A DNA stretch of 64,000 nucleotides from Aliidiomarina taiwanensis (GTDB lineage: Bacteria; Pseudomonadota; Gammaproteobacteria; Enterobacterales; Alteromonadaceae): positions 81,488 through 145,487 of the forward strand of contig NZ_PIPQ01000004.1 of NCBI RefSeq assembly GCF_003987015.1, in the 5' to 3' direction. The notes below the pieces were generated by a model. That model worked only from the letters and a program-made list of their open reading frames with translations, had not been told where the DNA came from and did no database searches. Position numbers and translations under genes: made by a program. Positions 18,573 through 26,984 of this stretch are shown here, in pieces (position 1 is the first letter of the stretch; each line of letters starts with the position of its first letter).

Positions 18573-19778
18573 CTTCTTCTTTACCTTTTTCTTGGCTTTC
18601 TTCTTTTTGGTTTTCTTATGTGGGTCAGGAAACTTAAAAGTAGGGCGCAAACCGTCAATAACACGGCGCTCTAGTTTGGTGTCTAAGTAACGCTCCACAC
18701 GGCCCAGGCACTCTGCGTCATGGGCTTCCACTAACGATATAGCATTGCCCTTTTTCCCTGCTCGCCCAGTCCGGCCAATTCGGTGAACATAGCTGTCGCC
18801 TCGGCGTGGCATGTCGTAGTTAATGACCAACTCCACGTCGGGAATGTCGATACCACGGGCGGCCACGTCAGTAGCAATCATAATGCGGGCACGGAGGTCG
18901 TGAAAGGTTTTAAGCCTTTTTTGCCGTTCTGCTTGCGGTAGTTGACCTTCCAATGAAACGGTTGGGAAGCCTTTACTGCTTATCAGAGGCTCAAGTTCAT
19001 GTACCTTGTCGCGCTTTCGAACAAATACAAGGACGCGACCCGTAACACTTTTTAGTAAGTGCTCAAGTACTTGGAGCTTATGGGGCGTGTCATCAATAAT
19101 ATGCACCCATTGGTTTATTTTACCCCGTTCGCGTTTGGGCGGCTCGGCCTCAACGACCACAGGTTTGCTTAAGGCTTGTTTTGAAAAGGCTTTTAATGCG
19201 TGGTGGTCCGCTGTGGCGGAGAACAGCATGCGCTGCTTTAAGCTGGGAGCTTCCGACTGTATTTGCTCAACAGCACCACGAAAACCCATATCAAGCAGGC
19301 GGTCGCCTTCATCTAAAATAAGAAGCTCTAAATCCTCCGCACTAAACTGCTCTGCGGCCAAATAATCAACAAGGCGGCCGGGCGTTGCGACAATAAAGTC
19401 TACATTTTTTTCAAGTGCGCCTAAGTGGCTACCAAAATTTACGCCGCCTGTAATGGTGAGGCAGGTTAAGTCGGTGGCGGCAGCTAGCTGTTCGGCCACG
19501 CGTCCTATTTGTTCAGCCAATTCACGGGTTGGAACCAACACCAGCGCTCGTGCGCTGCCGGGTGAACGGCGTGGAAAGTCGGCAAGATACTGAAAAACAG
19601 GCAGTAAAAAAGCCAAGGTTTTACCAGTTCCTGTGGGCGAAGTGGCCATAATGTCATGGCCTTCCATTGCAAGCGGTATGACCTGTTGCTGAATGCGTGT
19701 CGGCTTGTTTAAGCCAGACTCAAGTAAAACATGTATCAGCTCAGGAGAAAGTTCTAACTGCTGCCAGTCTGGGGTCAT
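18552..19778 (-). CDS. srmB: DEAD-box ATP-dependent RNA helicase, SrmB-like
   Basis: A 408-residue helicase likely to act in 50S ribosome assembly, as E. coli SrmB does. The start at 19778 (MTPDWQQLELSPEL) gives the usual N-terminus; a longer frame adds 23 unlikely residues. Motifs in order are the Q motif (GLNKPTRIQQQVIPLAM), Walker A (SPTGTGKT), PTRELAEQ, motif II, SAT, and HRIGRTGRAG. Motif II reads DEGD rather than DEAD. The tail is very lysine-rich. Assignment to SrmB rather than another RNA helicase is by overall similarity. Confidence 0.85.
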   Translation of the reverse strand: MTPDWQQLELSPELIHVLLESGLNKPTRIQQQVIPLAMEGHDIMATSPTGTGKTLAFLLPVFQYLADFPRRSPGSARALVLVPTRELAEQIGRVAEQLAAATDLTCLTITGGVNFGSHLGALEKNVDFIVATPGRLVDYLAAEQFSAEDLELLILDEGDRLLDMGFRGAVEQIQSEAPSLKQRMLFSATADHHALKAFSKQALSKPVVVEAEPPKRERGKINQWVHIIDDTPHKLQVLEHLLKSVTGRVLVFVRKRDKVHELEPLISSKGFPTVSLEGQLPQAERQKRLKTFHDLRARIMIATDVAARGIDIPDVELVINYDMPRRGDSYVHRIGRTGRAGKKGNAISLVEAHDAECLGRVERYLDTKLERRVIDGLRPTFKFPDPHKKTKKKKAKKKVKKKSAAKKA

Positions 19779-19854
19779 AATGGTTGGTGCCCGTACGTAA
19801 GTAACAATGTGAAACCTTATAATACCTGAATTATGTTGCCGAAACACGAGAAAG

Positions 19855-19877
19855 CAGCGCTGCCACCGGCAGTGCTG
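19855..19877 (-). terminator. Hairpin after rdgC, possible terminator
   Basis: A 10-bp stem with one G-T pair (CAGCGCTGCC / GGCAGTGCTG, loop ACC) lies 4 bp beyond the rdgC stop. On the minus strand it is followed by CTTTCTCG, a poor T-run, so termination strength is doubtful. Confidence 0.45.
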
Positions 19878-19881
19878 ACTT

Positions 19882-20781
19882 TTACTTAGGCTCGAGCGTC
19901 AGTGCAGTACCTAACACATCCAGTAACTCTGCAAACTCGCCAAACATCAAAGCAAAGTCAGCGTCAAGTTGCTCAGCGGCGTCCGCCGTATTGTCTTGAT
20001 CCCGTTGCTCTAACACCATATCAGCAAACTTAATACGTTTAATGGCATAGTCGTCACTTAATAAGAATGAAAAGCGGTTAGGCCACTCAAGACCAAGCTC
20101 TGTCACATGCTTGTCGTGCTCTAAATGCTGGGTCACTTCCGGCACCATTAAGTCGTGCCTACGCAAGCGCACCACCATGCCTTCTTCTTTGCTACTTTTA
20201 AGTTCGGCATCTTGCCCGAGCTCAAAGGGTGCAGCGGCGGCACCTTCTCGAACCCATTCAGTGAGGCAGTGAGTTGCAGGGTATTCTGGCCCCCACGGGC
20301 GCACAGGCAAGGAGCCAAGGCATGAGCGAAGCTGAGCGGTAAATTCTTCAGCGCGCGTGGCCGAAGAAGTGTCGACTAAAACCCGTTGGTTTTTTATGTC
20401 GATCATGCCCCAAGTCACAGAGTAGCGGCTTAGCGCACGAGGTAATAAGTTGTGCACAATGTCTTCTTTAAGAGCTTGCTGCTCTTTCCGAGGCATCGGA
20501 CGGGCGTGCTCCAGCTCATAGGCTTCTTTGCGTTGCTCAAGCTCCGACTTAACGGCGCTTGCTGGCATGACCTTTTCTTCTTTGCGTAAGCAAAGTAACA
20601 CGGCGCCTTGGTGCACTAGGGCGTACTCGTCGCTGTCCCGAATAGGGCTTGTCCAGCCGAGACTTGCAGGCTCAGTGCTGCTACATGGCTTAAAGCTGCG
20701 CTCGTTTAATAAGCTTTGAAAATCGTCAGGAAGCTGAAAGTCTTGGGTGAATTGGTACACTCTCAGGTTTTTAAACCACAT
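19882..20781 (-). CDS. rdgC: Recombination-associated protein RdgC
   Basis: RdgC forms a ring around DNA and modulates RecA. The 299-residue protein is family length. It begins MWFKNLRVYQFT, contains LGWTSPI, CLRKEEKVMPASAVK and PRALSRYSVTWGMID, and ends in an acidic helical region. It is monocistronic on the minus strand between srmB and the sensor kinase gene. The ATG follows a purine-rich TTCGGAGTTCAGC. Confidence 0.94.
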   Translation of the reverse strand: MWFKNLRVYQFTQDFQLPDDFQSLLNERSFKPCSSTEPASLGWTSPIRDSDEYALVHQGAVLLCLRKEEKVMPASAVKSELEQRKEAYELEHARPMPRKEQQALKEDIVHNLLPRALSRYSVTWGMIDIKNQRVLVDTSSATRAEEFTAQLRSCLGSLPVRPWGPEYPATHCLTEWVREGAAAAPFELGQDAELKSSKEEGMVVRLRRHDLMVPEVTQHLEHDKHVTELGLEWPNRFSFLLSDDYAIKRIKFADMVLEQRDQDNTADAAEQLDADFALMFGEFAELLDVLGTALTLEPK

Positions 20782-20819
20782 GCTGAACTCCGAAATAAAG
20801 AAACGCTAAGCCGGGCATT

Positions 20820-22601
20820 CTAGCCCTTCTGTTGTACTGTGTCAGTTGCTTTATTTTCAACAAGCGTCACAGGGAAGCTGAAGTCGTAGGCTAGGCCACT
20901 ACCTGCGTGGCTGCTCGCACTAATGGTGCCACCCATAGTGTCATGAATTAAAGTGTAAATAATATGAGCGCCAAGCCCACTACCACCCCGGTCAGCCTTT
21001 GTGGTGTAGAAAGGGTCGAATAAATGTTCTAGCTGGCCTTTTGATAGTCCTAAGCCGTTGTCCTCATAGTGAAAAAACAAATGATTTTGCCCTTGTTCTG
21101 TTTGCTCATGAGAAACACGAATAGAAATAGTGCCAGCCGTTGCGCCTTCAAAGCCATGAATCACTGAATTAAGGATCATGTTTGTTAAAATTTGCGCCAA
21201 AGCGCCCGCTTGAAGGCGAACCTGCAGCGAGTCACAACACGACACGTCTATTTGAATGTTTTTTCCTTTTAATCGAGGTTGCAGCGAACGAATAATACTA
21301 TTTATGTAATGGCCTAAGATAACCGTTCGGTTTGCCTCAGCACTTTGGCTAATGGCCACTTCTTTAAAGCTCACCATTAACTCGGCCGCGCGGTGTAAAT
21401 TGTTTTCTAATAGTTGCACACTTTCCCGAGCATCGGCGATAAAGCGGTTCAATTGCGACTGCGTTAAGCTTTTGTCCTCCATGGATATGGCTAAGGCTTC
21501 CACTCGATCGGCTAAAAAGGAGGTGGTGGTCACCCCAATGCCAATCGGTGTATTTACATCGTGGGCAATCACAGACACCAGCTCCCCAAGAGACGCCATT
21601 TTTTCCGTTTTCACCAAGTGCTGCTGGGTTTTACTAATGGTTTCTATGGAACGGGTGAGTCGTTCGTTGGTGCGCTTGAGCGCAGCTTCGGTGAGCTTAC
21701 GTTGCTGCACTTCTCGCTCAAGTTCGTATTGGCGTTGTTCTAAAGCTAAGTTCCGTTCTTCAATGTCTAGCATGAGCTTGCTCATGCCCGAGGTTTTTTG
21801 TGCTACCTCTTGTTCCAGTAAGTCGTTTTGATTGTCCAAACGACGGTTCGCATGCTCGAGCATTTCCTTTGTAAGCCCTAAGCTTTTTTGGTGCTGCTGT
21901 ATGCGGTCGATCAAGTCATTATAGGCCGCTTCTAATATACCAAACTCTGTGTTTTTGGTTTGACTTAGCTTTATTTTCGACTCGCCCAAGCGGTCAGGCT
22001 GAAAGCTTTCAAGTTGCAGAGTAAGCTCTTGCATAGGCCTTGTTAGGTGGCGGTGAAAAGCTAAAGAGAATAATAAAATAAGGAAGGTACTTTTAATAAA
22101 AGCGTTCCCGACCAAAAACAAAATACTGACTTTTAGAGACTCGACAATAACACGGCGGCTTGAGAACAAGGCTATATCGCCAACGAGGGTAGATTGCCCA
22201 GCAAACTCAAAAGTCAGCGGATTGTACTGACCAAATACACCATTAGTTGCGTCTAACTGCACGGGGTTTATAGGCTCATTGGGCAGTGACGAAAGGGGCT
22301 GTACAAGACCGAGCTGGCGAATAACGCGGCCGGCGTCGTCGCGGATAATGACCCCAGAAATGGCAGGGATGGTCATTAACCCTTCGGCAATGGCGTCTAT
22401 TTGCTGATAATTAAACTCCCAAAGGGAGCGCGTGAGGCTGGCTGAAATTGTGTTGTGTTGGTTCGTTAGTTCATTCTTAAGAGAATGTTTGGTGTTGTTA
22501 TACTCGCTGAGAATATGGAAGCATGTAATCACAAAAGTGATCACGAAATAGACCGAGAGCACTCGGGTTAAGAGCCGTTTCGATGTACTTTTATACTGCA
22601 T
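20820..22601 (-). CDS. Membrane sensor histidine kinase, no partner regulator nearby
   Basis: A 593-residue kinase. It has two transmembrane segments (about 9-30 and 158-182) flanking a periplasmic sensor of about 125 residues, and a HAMP-like region (to about 235). A long coiled coil (about 240-330) leads to the H-box SVIAHDVNTPIGIGVT with His347. The ATP-binding domain has the N box (NMILNSVIHGF), DNGLGL and GGSGLGAHI. It is thus a complete kinase. No response regulator gene adjoins it. It is transcribed away from the porin gene across a 190-bp gap. The signal is unknown. Confidence 0.9.
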   Translation of the reverse strand: MQYKSTSKRLLTRVLSVYFVITFVITCFHILSEYNNTKHSLKNELTNQHNTISASLTRSLWEFNYQQIDAIAEGLMTIPAISGVIIRDDAGRVIRQLGLVQPLSSLPNEPINPVQLDATNGVFGQYNPLTFEFAGQSTLVGDIALFSSRRVIVESLKVSILFLVGNAFIKSTFLILLFSLAFHRHLTRPMQELTLQLESFQPDRLGESKIKLSQTKNTEFGILEAAYNDLIDRIQQHQKSLGLTKEMLEHANRRLDNQNDLLEQEVAQKTSGMSKLMLDIEERNLALEQRQYELEREVQQRKLTEAALKRTNERLTRSIETISKTQQHLVKTEKMASLGELVSVIAHDVNTPIGIGVTTTSFLADRVEALAISMEDKSLTQSQLNRFIADARESVQLLENNLHRAAELMVSFKEVAISQSAEANRTVILGHYINSIIRSLQPRLKGKNIQIDVSCCDSLQVRLQAGALAQILTNMILNSVIHGFEGATAGTISIRVSHEQTEQGQNHLFFHYEDNGLGLSKGQLEHLFDPFYTTKADRGGSGLGAHIIYTLIHDTMGGTISASSHAGSGLAYDFSFPVTLVENKATDTVQQKG

Positions 22602-22699
22602 GTAGTAAATCCTTTACCCAGTAAGCATGCATTATTTGCCTCAACCTATTAAACCTACCGAACACGGCAGAAGAGAGCAATAATAAAAGTTTAATAATT

Positions 22700-22718
22700 C
22701 TGTCATTGTTGTTGTCTT
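22700..22718 (+). promoter_or_regulatory. Weak candidate Pho box upstream of the porin gene
   Basis: CTGTCAT (22700-22706) is a perfect Pho half-site. The second half, TTGTCTT at 22712-22718, matches at only five of seven positions and sits 12 rather than 11 bp away. The location, 75-93 bp before the porin ATG and close to phoB, makes PhoB control plausible, but the site is much weaker than the two at phoB and pstS. Confidence 0.3.
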
Positions 22719-22792
22719 TCTGGAAAGATATTATTTACACAGTCACCTTTGTCTTACGTACACCCGGTTTTGTGCTATTAGGAGTTCCCATA

Positions 22793-23824
22793 ATGAAAAA
22801 GCTAGCTTACTTAACGATTGCTGGTCTAACTATGTTTTCTGCAGGTGTAATTGCCGAAGATGAAATAGACTTGGAGTTCTATGGAAAAGCCCATGTTTCG
22901 GCAGGGTACTTGTATGATGGCAATAATGGGGGCTTAAACGCTTCAAGCAACTCCAGTCGTGTAGGCCTTAAAGCGAACTACAGGGTAAGTGAAACACTTG
23001 AACTTATCGGGCAGGTTGAGCGAGGTGTCGACTTCACAGATGGTAGCAGCACCTTTAAAGCACGAAGCTCTTACCTAGGTTTGCAGGGCGACTGGGGCAC
23101 AGTACGGGTAGGCTATTATACCTCACCTACTATGGCACTTCTTTCCAAAGTTGAAGAATTTAGAGATCGCGCAGGTGAAGGTCGAAATATAGTGCGTCAA
23201 GGCGCAGCTAACTTAGACCGTCGACTTAAAAGCAGCGTGCATTACCAGTCACCAAACTGGCAAGGCTTTACCTTTGCCTTGCAGTACGGCACCACAGAAA
23301 CAACAGGAACCACCTCAACAGACAACGACGACGATGTGATCAACACCAGTTTAACCTACCAAGTAAACGACTGGACCTTCTTAGCGGGGTACCAGCACGA
23401 CAATCGCGATGTCAGCCAAACGGTGAAGGGCACGCGTTTAGCTGCCATACGAAACGGTGACGGCTGGCGTGTCGCGGCTATTACCCAGTATGTCGACGGC
23501 CTGAAAGATGCAGGCACAGTAACGCCAACCAGCATGACAAGTTGGGGCGTGACAGGACGCTACCAATTAAGCAATGACCTATGGCTCCGTGGGCAGGTGT
23601 TTGCACGCGAATACAAAGACACCCAAAACGAGTCGGTCCTTGCAACCATTGGTGTCGACCGGGTTCTTTCCTCCAAGCTAACTTGGTATGGCTTAGCAAC
23701 GGCCACACAAAATAAAGCAGGTGCTGCAGCAAGCGTAACTGGCGGTGGCTATGGCGACAGTATGGCGGTGGTGTTAGGGGATGACCCCTTTGCTATTTCC
23801 ACGGGTCTTATTTTCAAGTTTTAA
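22793..23824 (+). CDS. Outer-membrane porin (Gram-negative trimeric porin family)
   Basis: The start at ATG 22793 has AGGAG 8 bp upstream and begins with a normal signal peptide (MKKLAYLTIAGLTMFSAGVIAED), giving 343 residues. The mature protein has a porin pattern: alternating amphipathic strands, FYGKAHVSAGYLYD at the start, LGLQGDWGTVRVGYY in the middle, and the terminal aromatic signature ISTGLIFKF. It lies directly before phoB-phoR and could be a phosphate-starvation porin in the PhoE/OprP sense; substrate preference cannot be read from sequence. Confidence 0.88.
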   Translation: MKKLAYLTIAGLTMFSAGVIAEDEIDLEFYGKAHVSAGYLYDGNNGGLNASSNSSRVGLKANYRVSETLELIGQVERGVDFTDGSSTFKARSSYLGLQGDWGTVRVGYYTSPTMALLSKVEEFRDRAGEGRNIVRQGAANLDRRLKSSVHYQSPNWQGFTFALQYGTTETTGTTSTDNDDDVINTSLTYQVNDWTFLAGYQHDNRDVSQTVKGTRLAAIRNGDGWRVAAITQYVDGLKDAGTVTPTSMTSWGVTGRYQLSNDLWLRGQVFAREYKDTQNESVLATIGVDRVLSSKLTWYGLATATQNKAGAAASVTGGGYGDSMAVVLGDDPFAISTGLIFKF

Positions 23825-23849
23825 GCCGAAGGGGAGCGTCTTCAGTGGT

Positions 23850-23870
23850 TTGTCATAAAAGTGTCATAAT
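23850..23870 (+). promoter_or_regulatory. Pho box of phoB-phoR
   Basis: TTGTCATAAAAGTGTCATAAT matches the known PhoB site (two 7-bp CTGTCAT-like repeats at an 11-bp period) at nearly every position. It ends about 53 bp before the phoB start and would place PhoB at the -35 region, with CATACT as the -10. It implies autoregulation of phoBR. Confidence 0.88.
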
Positions 23871-23923
23871 GGAGTAGCATACTTGCCATATAAAAATGAC
23901 AAGCCAATAGAAGGATGACCATC

Positions 23924-24613
23924 ATGCAAGGCCGTATTCTGATTATTGAAGATGAAGCCCCAATACGAGACATGCTTACACTCGTGATGGAACAGGAAGG
24001 CTTTCAAGCTGTTCAGGCTGAAGACTTTGGGAGTGCTGAAGCTGCATTAACAGAGCCCTATCCCGACTTGATTCTTCTCGACTGGATGCTGCCCGGTGGT
24101 ACGGGCATTCAGTTAGCTCGTTTTATTAAGTCCGCAGAGCACCTAAAACACATTCCTATTATTATGCTTACGGCCCGCAGCGAAGAAGAAGATAAAGTAC
24201 AGGGACTAGAAGCGGGCGCCGACGACTATGTGACCAAACCTTTTTCTCCGAAAGAACTCAAAGCGCGTGTGCGTGCCGTACTTCGGCGCGTGGCACCCAC
24301 AACCTTAAAAGAACCAGTAACCGTAGCGGGCTTAAGCGTGGACCCGAGTACGCATCGAGTGACAGCGCATGACACAACGCTAAAACTAGGCCCAACAGAG
24401 TTTCGCCTGTTGCATTTTTTTATGACCCATACGGAACGTGTATATAGTCGCGAACAGCTGCTCGACCAGGTTTGGGGCACCAATGTGTATGTGGTGGATA
24501 GAACCGTGGATGTGCATATTCGACGGTTGCGGAAAGCTCTAGAAAAACATGGTTATGACCGCCTGATCCAAACGGTGCGAGGGGCTGGTTATCGCTTTTC
24601 ACTACAGCAATAA
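23924..24613 (+). CDS. phoB: Phosphate regulon response regulator PhoB
   Basis: PhoB is the DNA-binding regulator of the phosphate-starvation response. I chose ATG 23924, 8 bp after AGAAGGA; this gives 229 residues, the E. coli length, with [11 protein letters not shown] aligned to MARRILVVEDE. The receiver domain has the acidic pocket E9-D10 and the phosphorylated Asp53 ([11 protein letters not shown]), with a conserved lysine in TKPFSPKEL. The C-terminal winged helix has [15 protein letters not shown] Pho box lies upstream and phoR follows after 16 bp. Confidence 0.97.
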   Translation: MQGRILIIEDEAPIRDMLTLVMEQEGFQAVQAEDFGSAEAALTEPYPDLILLDWMLPGGTGIQLARFIKSAEHLKHIPIIMLTARSEEEDKVQGLEAGADDYVTKPFSPKELKARVRAVLRRVAPTTLKEPVTVAGLSVDPSTHRVTAHDTTLKLGPTEFRLLHFFMTHTERVYSREQLLDQVWGTNVYVVDRTVDVHIRRLRKALEKHGYDRLIQTVRGAGYRFSLQQ

Positions 24614-24629
24614 ACCCTAGAGGTAGGCC

Positions 24630-25952
24630 ATGGACCGCTACTACACCCCGCTAAAGGCAATCACAGTATTTACTCTGGGGCTTCTATTTGCAGGCGGTTT
24701 GGGCTGGCTGCTTGGCTACCCACAAGAGTTTTTGCTGTTGTACTTGGCCGTCTTGGTTGTGTGGAACGGCTACTACCTGCTTAAGTTAAGTCACTGGTTT
24801 TGGAACAGCAAGTCGACTAGCTTACCTCAAGCCTCTGGTATTTGGAGCGATATTTATGATGGCCTCTACCGCACACAGAAGCGCCATTACACTCGCCGAA
24901 AAAAACTCGCTGCCTTGTTGCAGCGTTTTCGACAAGCGGCTGAGTCCCTACCCGACGCCGGCCTAGTGATTGACGGCGAAGGTCAGCTTATTTGGAGCAA
25001 TAAGCTGGCGCAGCAATACTTAGGTTTAAAGTGGCCGATGGACAAAGGGGTTAAAATTACCCACCTTATTCGCAGCCCCAGTTTTATTAAATACTTTCAG
25101 CAGCAAAACTTCGACGAAGCCATTACCTTGTATTCACCAACGGGTGACAAGCGTGAAATTGAGCTGCGCATTATGCCCTATGTGGACACACAGTATTTAA
25201 TTTTAGCTCGGGACGTTACTCACATTCGCAAGCTCGAGCGCATGCGCAAAGAGTTTGTAGCCAATGTCTCCCACGAACTAAAAACCCCGCTGACGGTGAT
25301 GCAAGGCTACTTGGAGCTTCTCGAAGAACCAGAAGGTTTAGCGCCGCAGCAACAAACCCAAGCGTTATCGGAAGTGACACGGCAAACCCAACGAATGCAG
25401 GCAATGGTCGAGCAGTTATTGATGCTGTCGCGGATAGAGTCGAAGCACCAAGACGTGCCACAGGAGCCTGTCGTACTTGGAAGTACTATTCATAACTTAC
25501 TTTCAGAGCTTGCGTTGGTCATTGAATCAGAGCAAGTGCATGTGAGCGCCCATATCGACGAGACATTAACCGTGCTGGGCAGTCCCGAACGGCTGCATGC
25601 AGTGGTGCATAACCTGCTTACCAATGCCATTAAGTACAGCGGGGAAGGGGCGCGTATTTATATCGAATGGCAAGCACAGGAAGGGCAAGCTCATTTTCGT
25701 ATTCAAGACACAGGGCCGGGCATTGCGCCAGAGCACCTCGCTCGACTGACAGAGCGTTTTTACCGGGTGGCAGCCGACAGGAACAGCCGTTCTGGTGGCA
25801 CCGGCTTAGGGCTGGCTATTGTCAAGCACGCCTTAGAAGCGCACCACAGTCAACTACACATTGACAGCACCGAAGGAGAAGGCAGCTGCTTTTCTTTCTC
25901 ACTTCCTAAAATTAATTCTGATTGTCATAAAAGTGACATACAAGCAACGTAA
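24630..25952 (+). CDS. phoR: Phosphate regulon sensor histidine kinase PhoR
   Basis: PhoR phosphorylates PhoB when phosphate is scarce, under control of the Pst transporter and PhoU. The protein has 440 residues: two N-terminal helices (about 9-55), a PAS domain (about 100-200), the H-box ANVSHELKTPLTVMQGY with His215, and an ATP-binding domain with NLLTNAIKYS, DTGPGI and GGTGLGLAI. All catalytic boxes are intact. Its last codons contain the Pho box of pstS. Confidence 0.97.
   Translation: MDRYYTPLKAITVFTLGLLFAGGLGWLLGYPQEFLLLYLAVLVVWNGYYLLKLSHWFWNSKSTSLPQASGIWSDIYDGLYRTQKRHYTRRKKLAALLQRFRQAAESLPDAGLVIDGEGQLIWSNKLAQQYLGLKWPMDKGVKITHLIRSPSFIKYFQQQNFDEAITLYSPTGDKREIELRIMPYVDTQYLILARDVTHIRKLERMRKEFVANVSHELKTPLTVMQGYLELLEEPEGLAPQQQTQALSEVTRQTQRMQAMVEQLLMLSRIESKHQDVPQEPVVLGSTIHNLLSELALVIESEQVHVSAHIDETLTVLGSPERLHAVVHNLLTNAIKYSGEGARIYIEWQAQEGQAHFRIQDTGPGIAPEHLARLTERFYRVAADRNSRSGGTGLGLAIVKHALEAHHSQLHIDSTEGEGSCFSFSLPKINSDCHKSDIQAT
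25922..25942 (+). promoter_or_regulatory. Pho box of the pst operon, inside the 3' end of phoR
   Basis: TTGTCATAAAAGTGACATACA carries two good half-sites at an 11-bp period, and its first 14 bases equal those of the phoB site. It ends 10 bp before the phoR stop, so the phoR coding sequence doubles as regulatory DNA. The pstS ATG is 58 bp downstream. Confidence 0.88.
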
Positions 25953-26000
25953 GCTATCCGTAGTTGAAATACCTTACTAATAACATCGAGCGAGGACATT

Positions 26001-26984
26001 ATGTTACTCAAGAAATGTTTACTACCTTTAGCAAGTGCAGCCGCCCTTCTTTGCAGTGTTCAACTGCATGCAGACGTGGACCCGAATTTACCGAACTATA
26101 CTCGCGCCCCAGGTGTGTCAGGAAACTTAAGCTCCGTGGGCTCTGATACTCTAAATAACCTAATGACTTTATGGGCTGAAGAGTTTAATCGTTATTACCC
26201 AAACGTAAACATTCAAATTCAAGGGGCTGGCTCTTCAACAGCGCCGCCTGCCATTACGGAAGGCACAGCTACGTTAGCCCCGATGAGCCGTGAAATGCGC
26301 CAGTCAGAAATAGAGGCCTTTGAAAACAAACATGGGTATGCACCGTATGCGCTTCCGGTTGCGATCGACATGGTGGCGGTGTTTGTGAACAAAGACAACC
26401 CAATAGAAGGTATGAGCTTACCGCAAGTAGACGCGGTGTTTTCAGCAACTCGCCGGGGCGGTTATTCCGAAGATATTACCCGCTGGGGTCAGCTTGGTTT
26501 AACTGGGGCTTGGGCAAACCGTGACTTTGCACTATATAGCCGAAATGCTGTGTCGGGTACCTATGGATTCTTTAAAGACATGGCACTGTTCGGCGGCGAC
26601 TATAAGTCGAGCATTAATGAGCAGCCAGGCTCTTCTTCGGTTGTGCAAGGGGTTTCCGAGTCAATCAATGGCATTGGTTACTCTGGTATTGGTTACCGTA
26701 CGTCGAGTGTGCGAGCACTGCCGTTAGCTGTTGAAGAAGGTGGAGAGCTGTTCGAACCTAGTGCAGAAAATGCGGCAACCGGTGACTATCCGTTAGCACG
26801 CTACTTGTACATTTACATTAATAAGCACCCAAACCGCCCACTAGAGCCAATGGTGCGCGAGTTTGTTCGCATGATATACAGCCAACAAGGTCAAGGGGTG
26901 GTGTTCCGTGACGGTTATGTCCCTTTACCTGAAGTGGTAGCTGCCCGCGTTCGTGCTGAACTAGGAATAGATGTAAGCGAATGA
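26001..26984 (+). CDS. pstS: Periplasmic phosphate-binding protein PstS
   Basis: Captures phosphate in the periplasm and hands it to PstCA. The 327-residue precursor has a signal peptide (about 1-24, LLPLASAAALLCSVQLHAD). Phosphate-loop residues are visible in SVGSDTLNNLM, QGAGSSTAPPAI, LAPMSREM and SRNAVSGTYGFF. It belongs to the PstS type common in marine gammaproteobacteria rather than the E. coli type. GAGCGAGGACATT precedes the ATG. Its stop overlaps the pstC start by 4 bp. Confidence 0.95.
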   Translation: MLLKKCLLPLASAAALLCSVQLHADVDPNLPNYTRAPGVSGNLSSVGSDTLNNLMTLWAEEFNRYYPNVNIQIQGAGSSTAPPAITEGTATLAPMSREMRQSEIEAFENKHGYAPYALPVAIDMVAVFVNKDNPIEGMSLPQVDAVFSATRRGGYSEDITRWGQLGLTGAWANRDFALYSRNAVSGTYGFFKDMALFGGDYKSSINEQPGSSSVVQGVSESINGIGYSGIGYRTSSVRALPLAVEEGGELFEPSAENAATGDYPLARYLYIYINKHPNRPLEPMVREFVRMIYSQQGQGVVFRDGYVPLPEVVAARVRAELGIDVSE

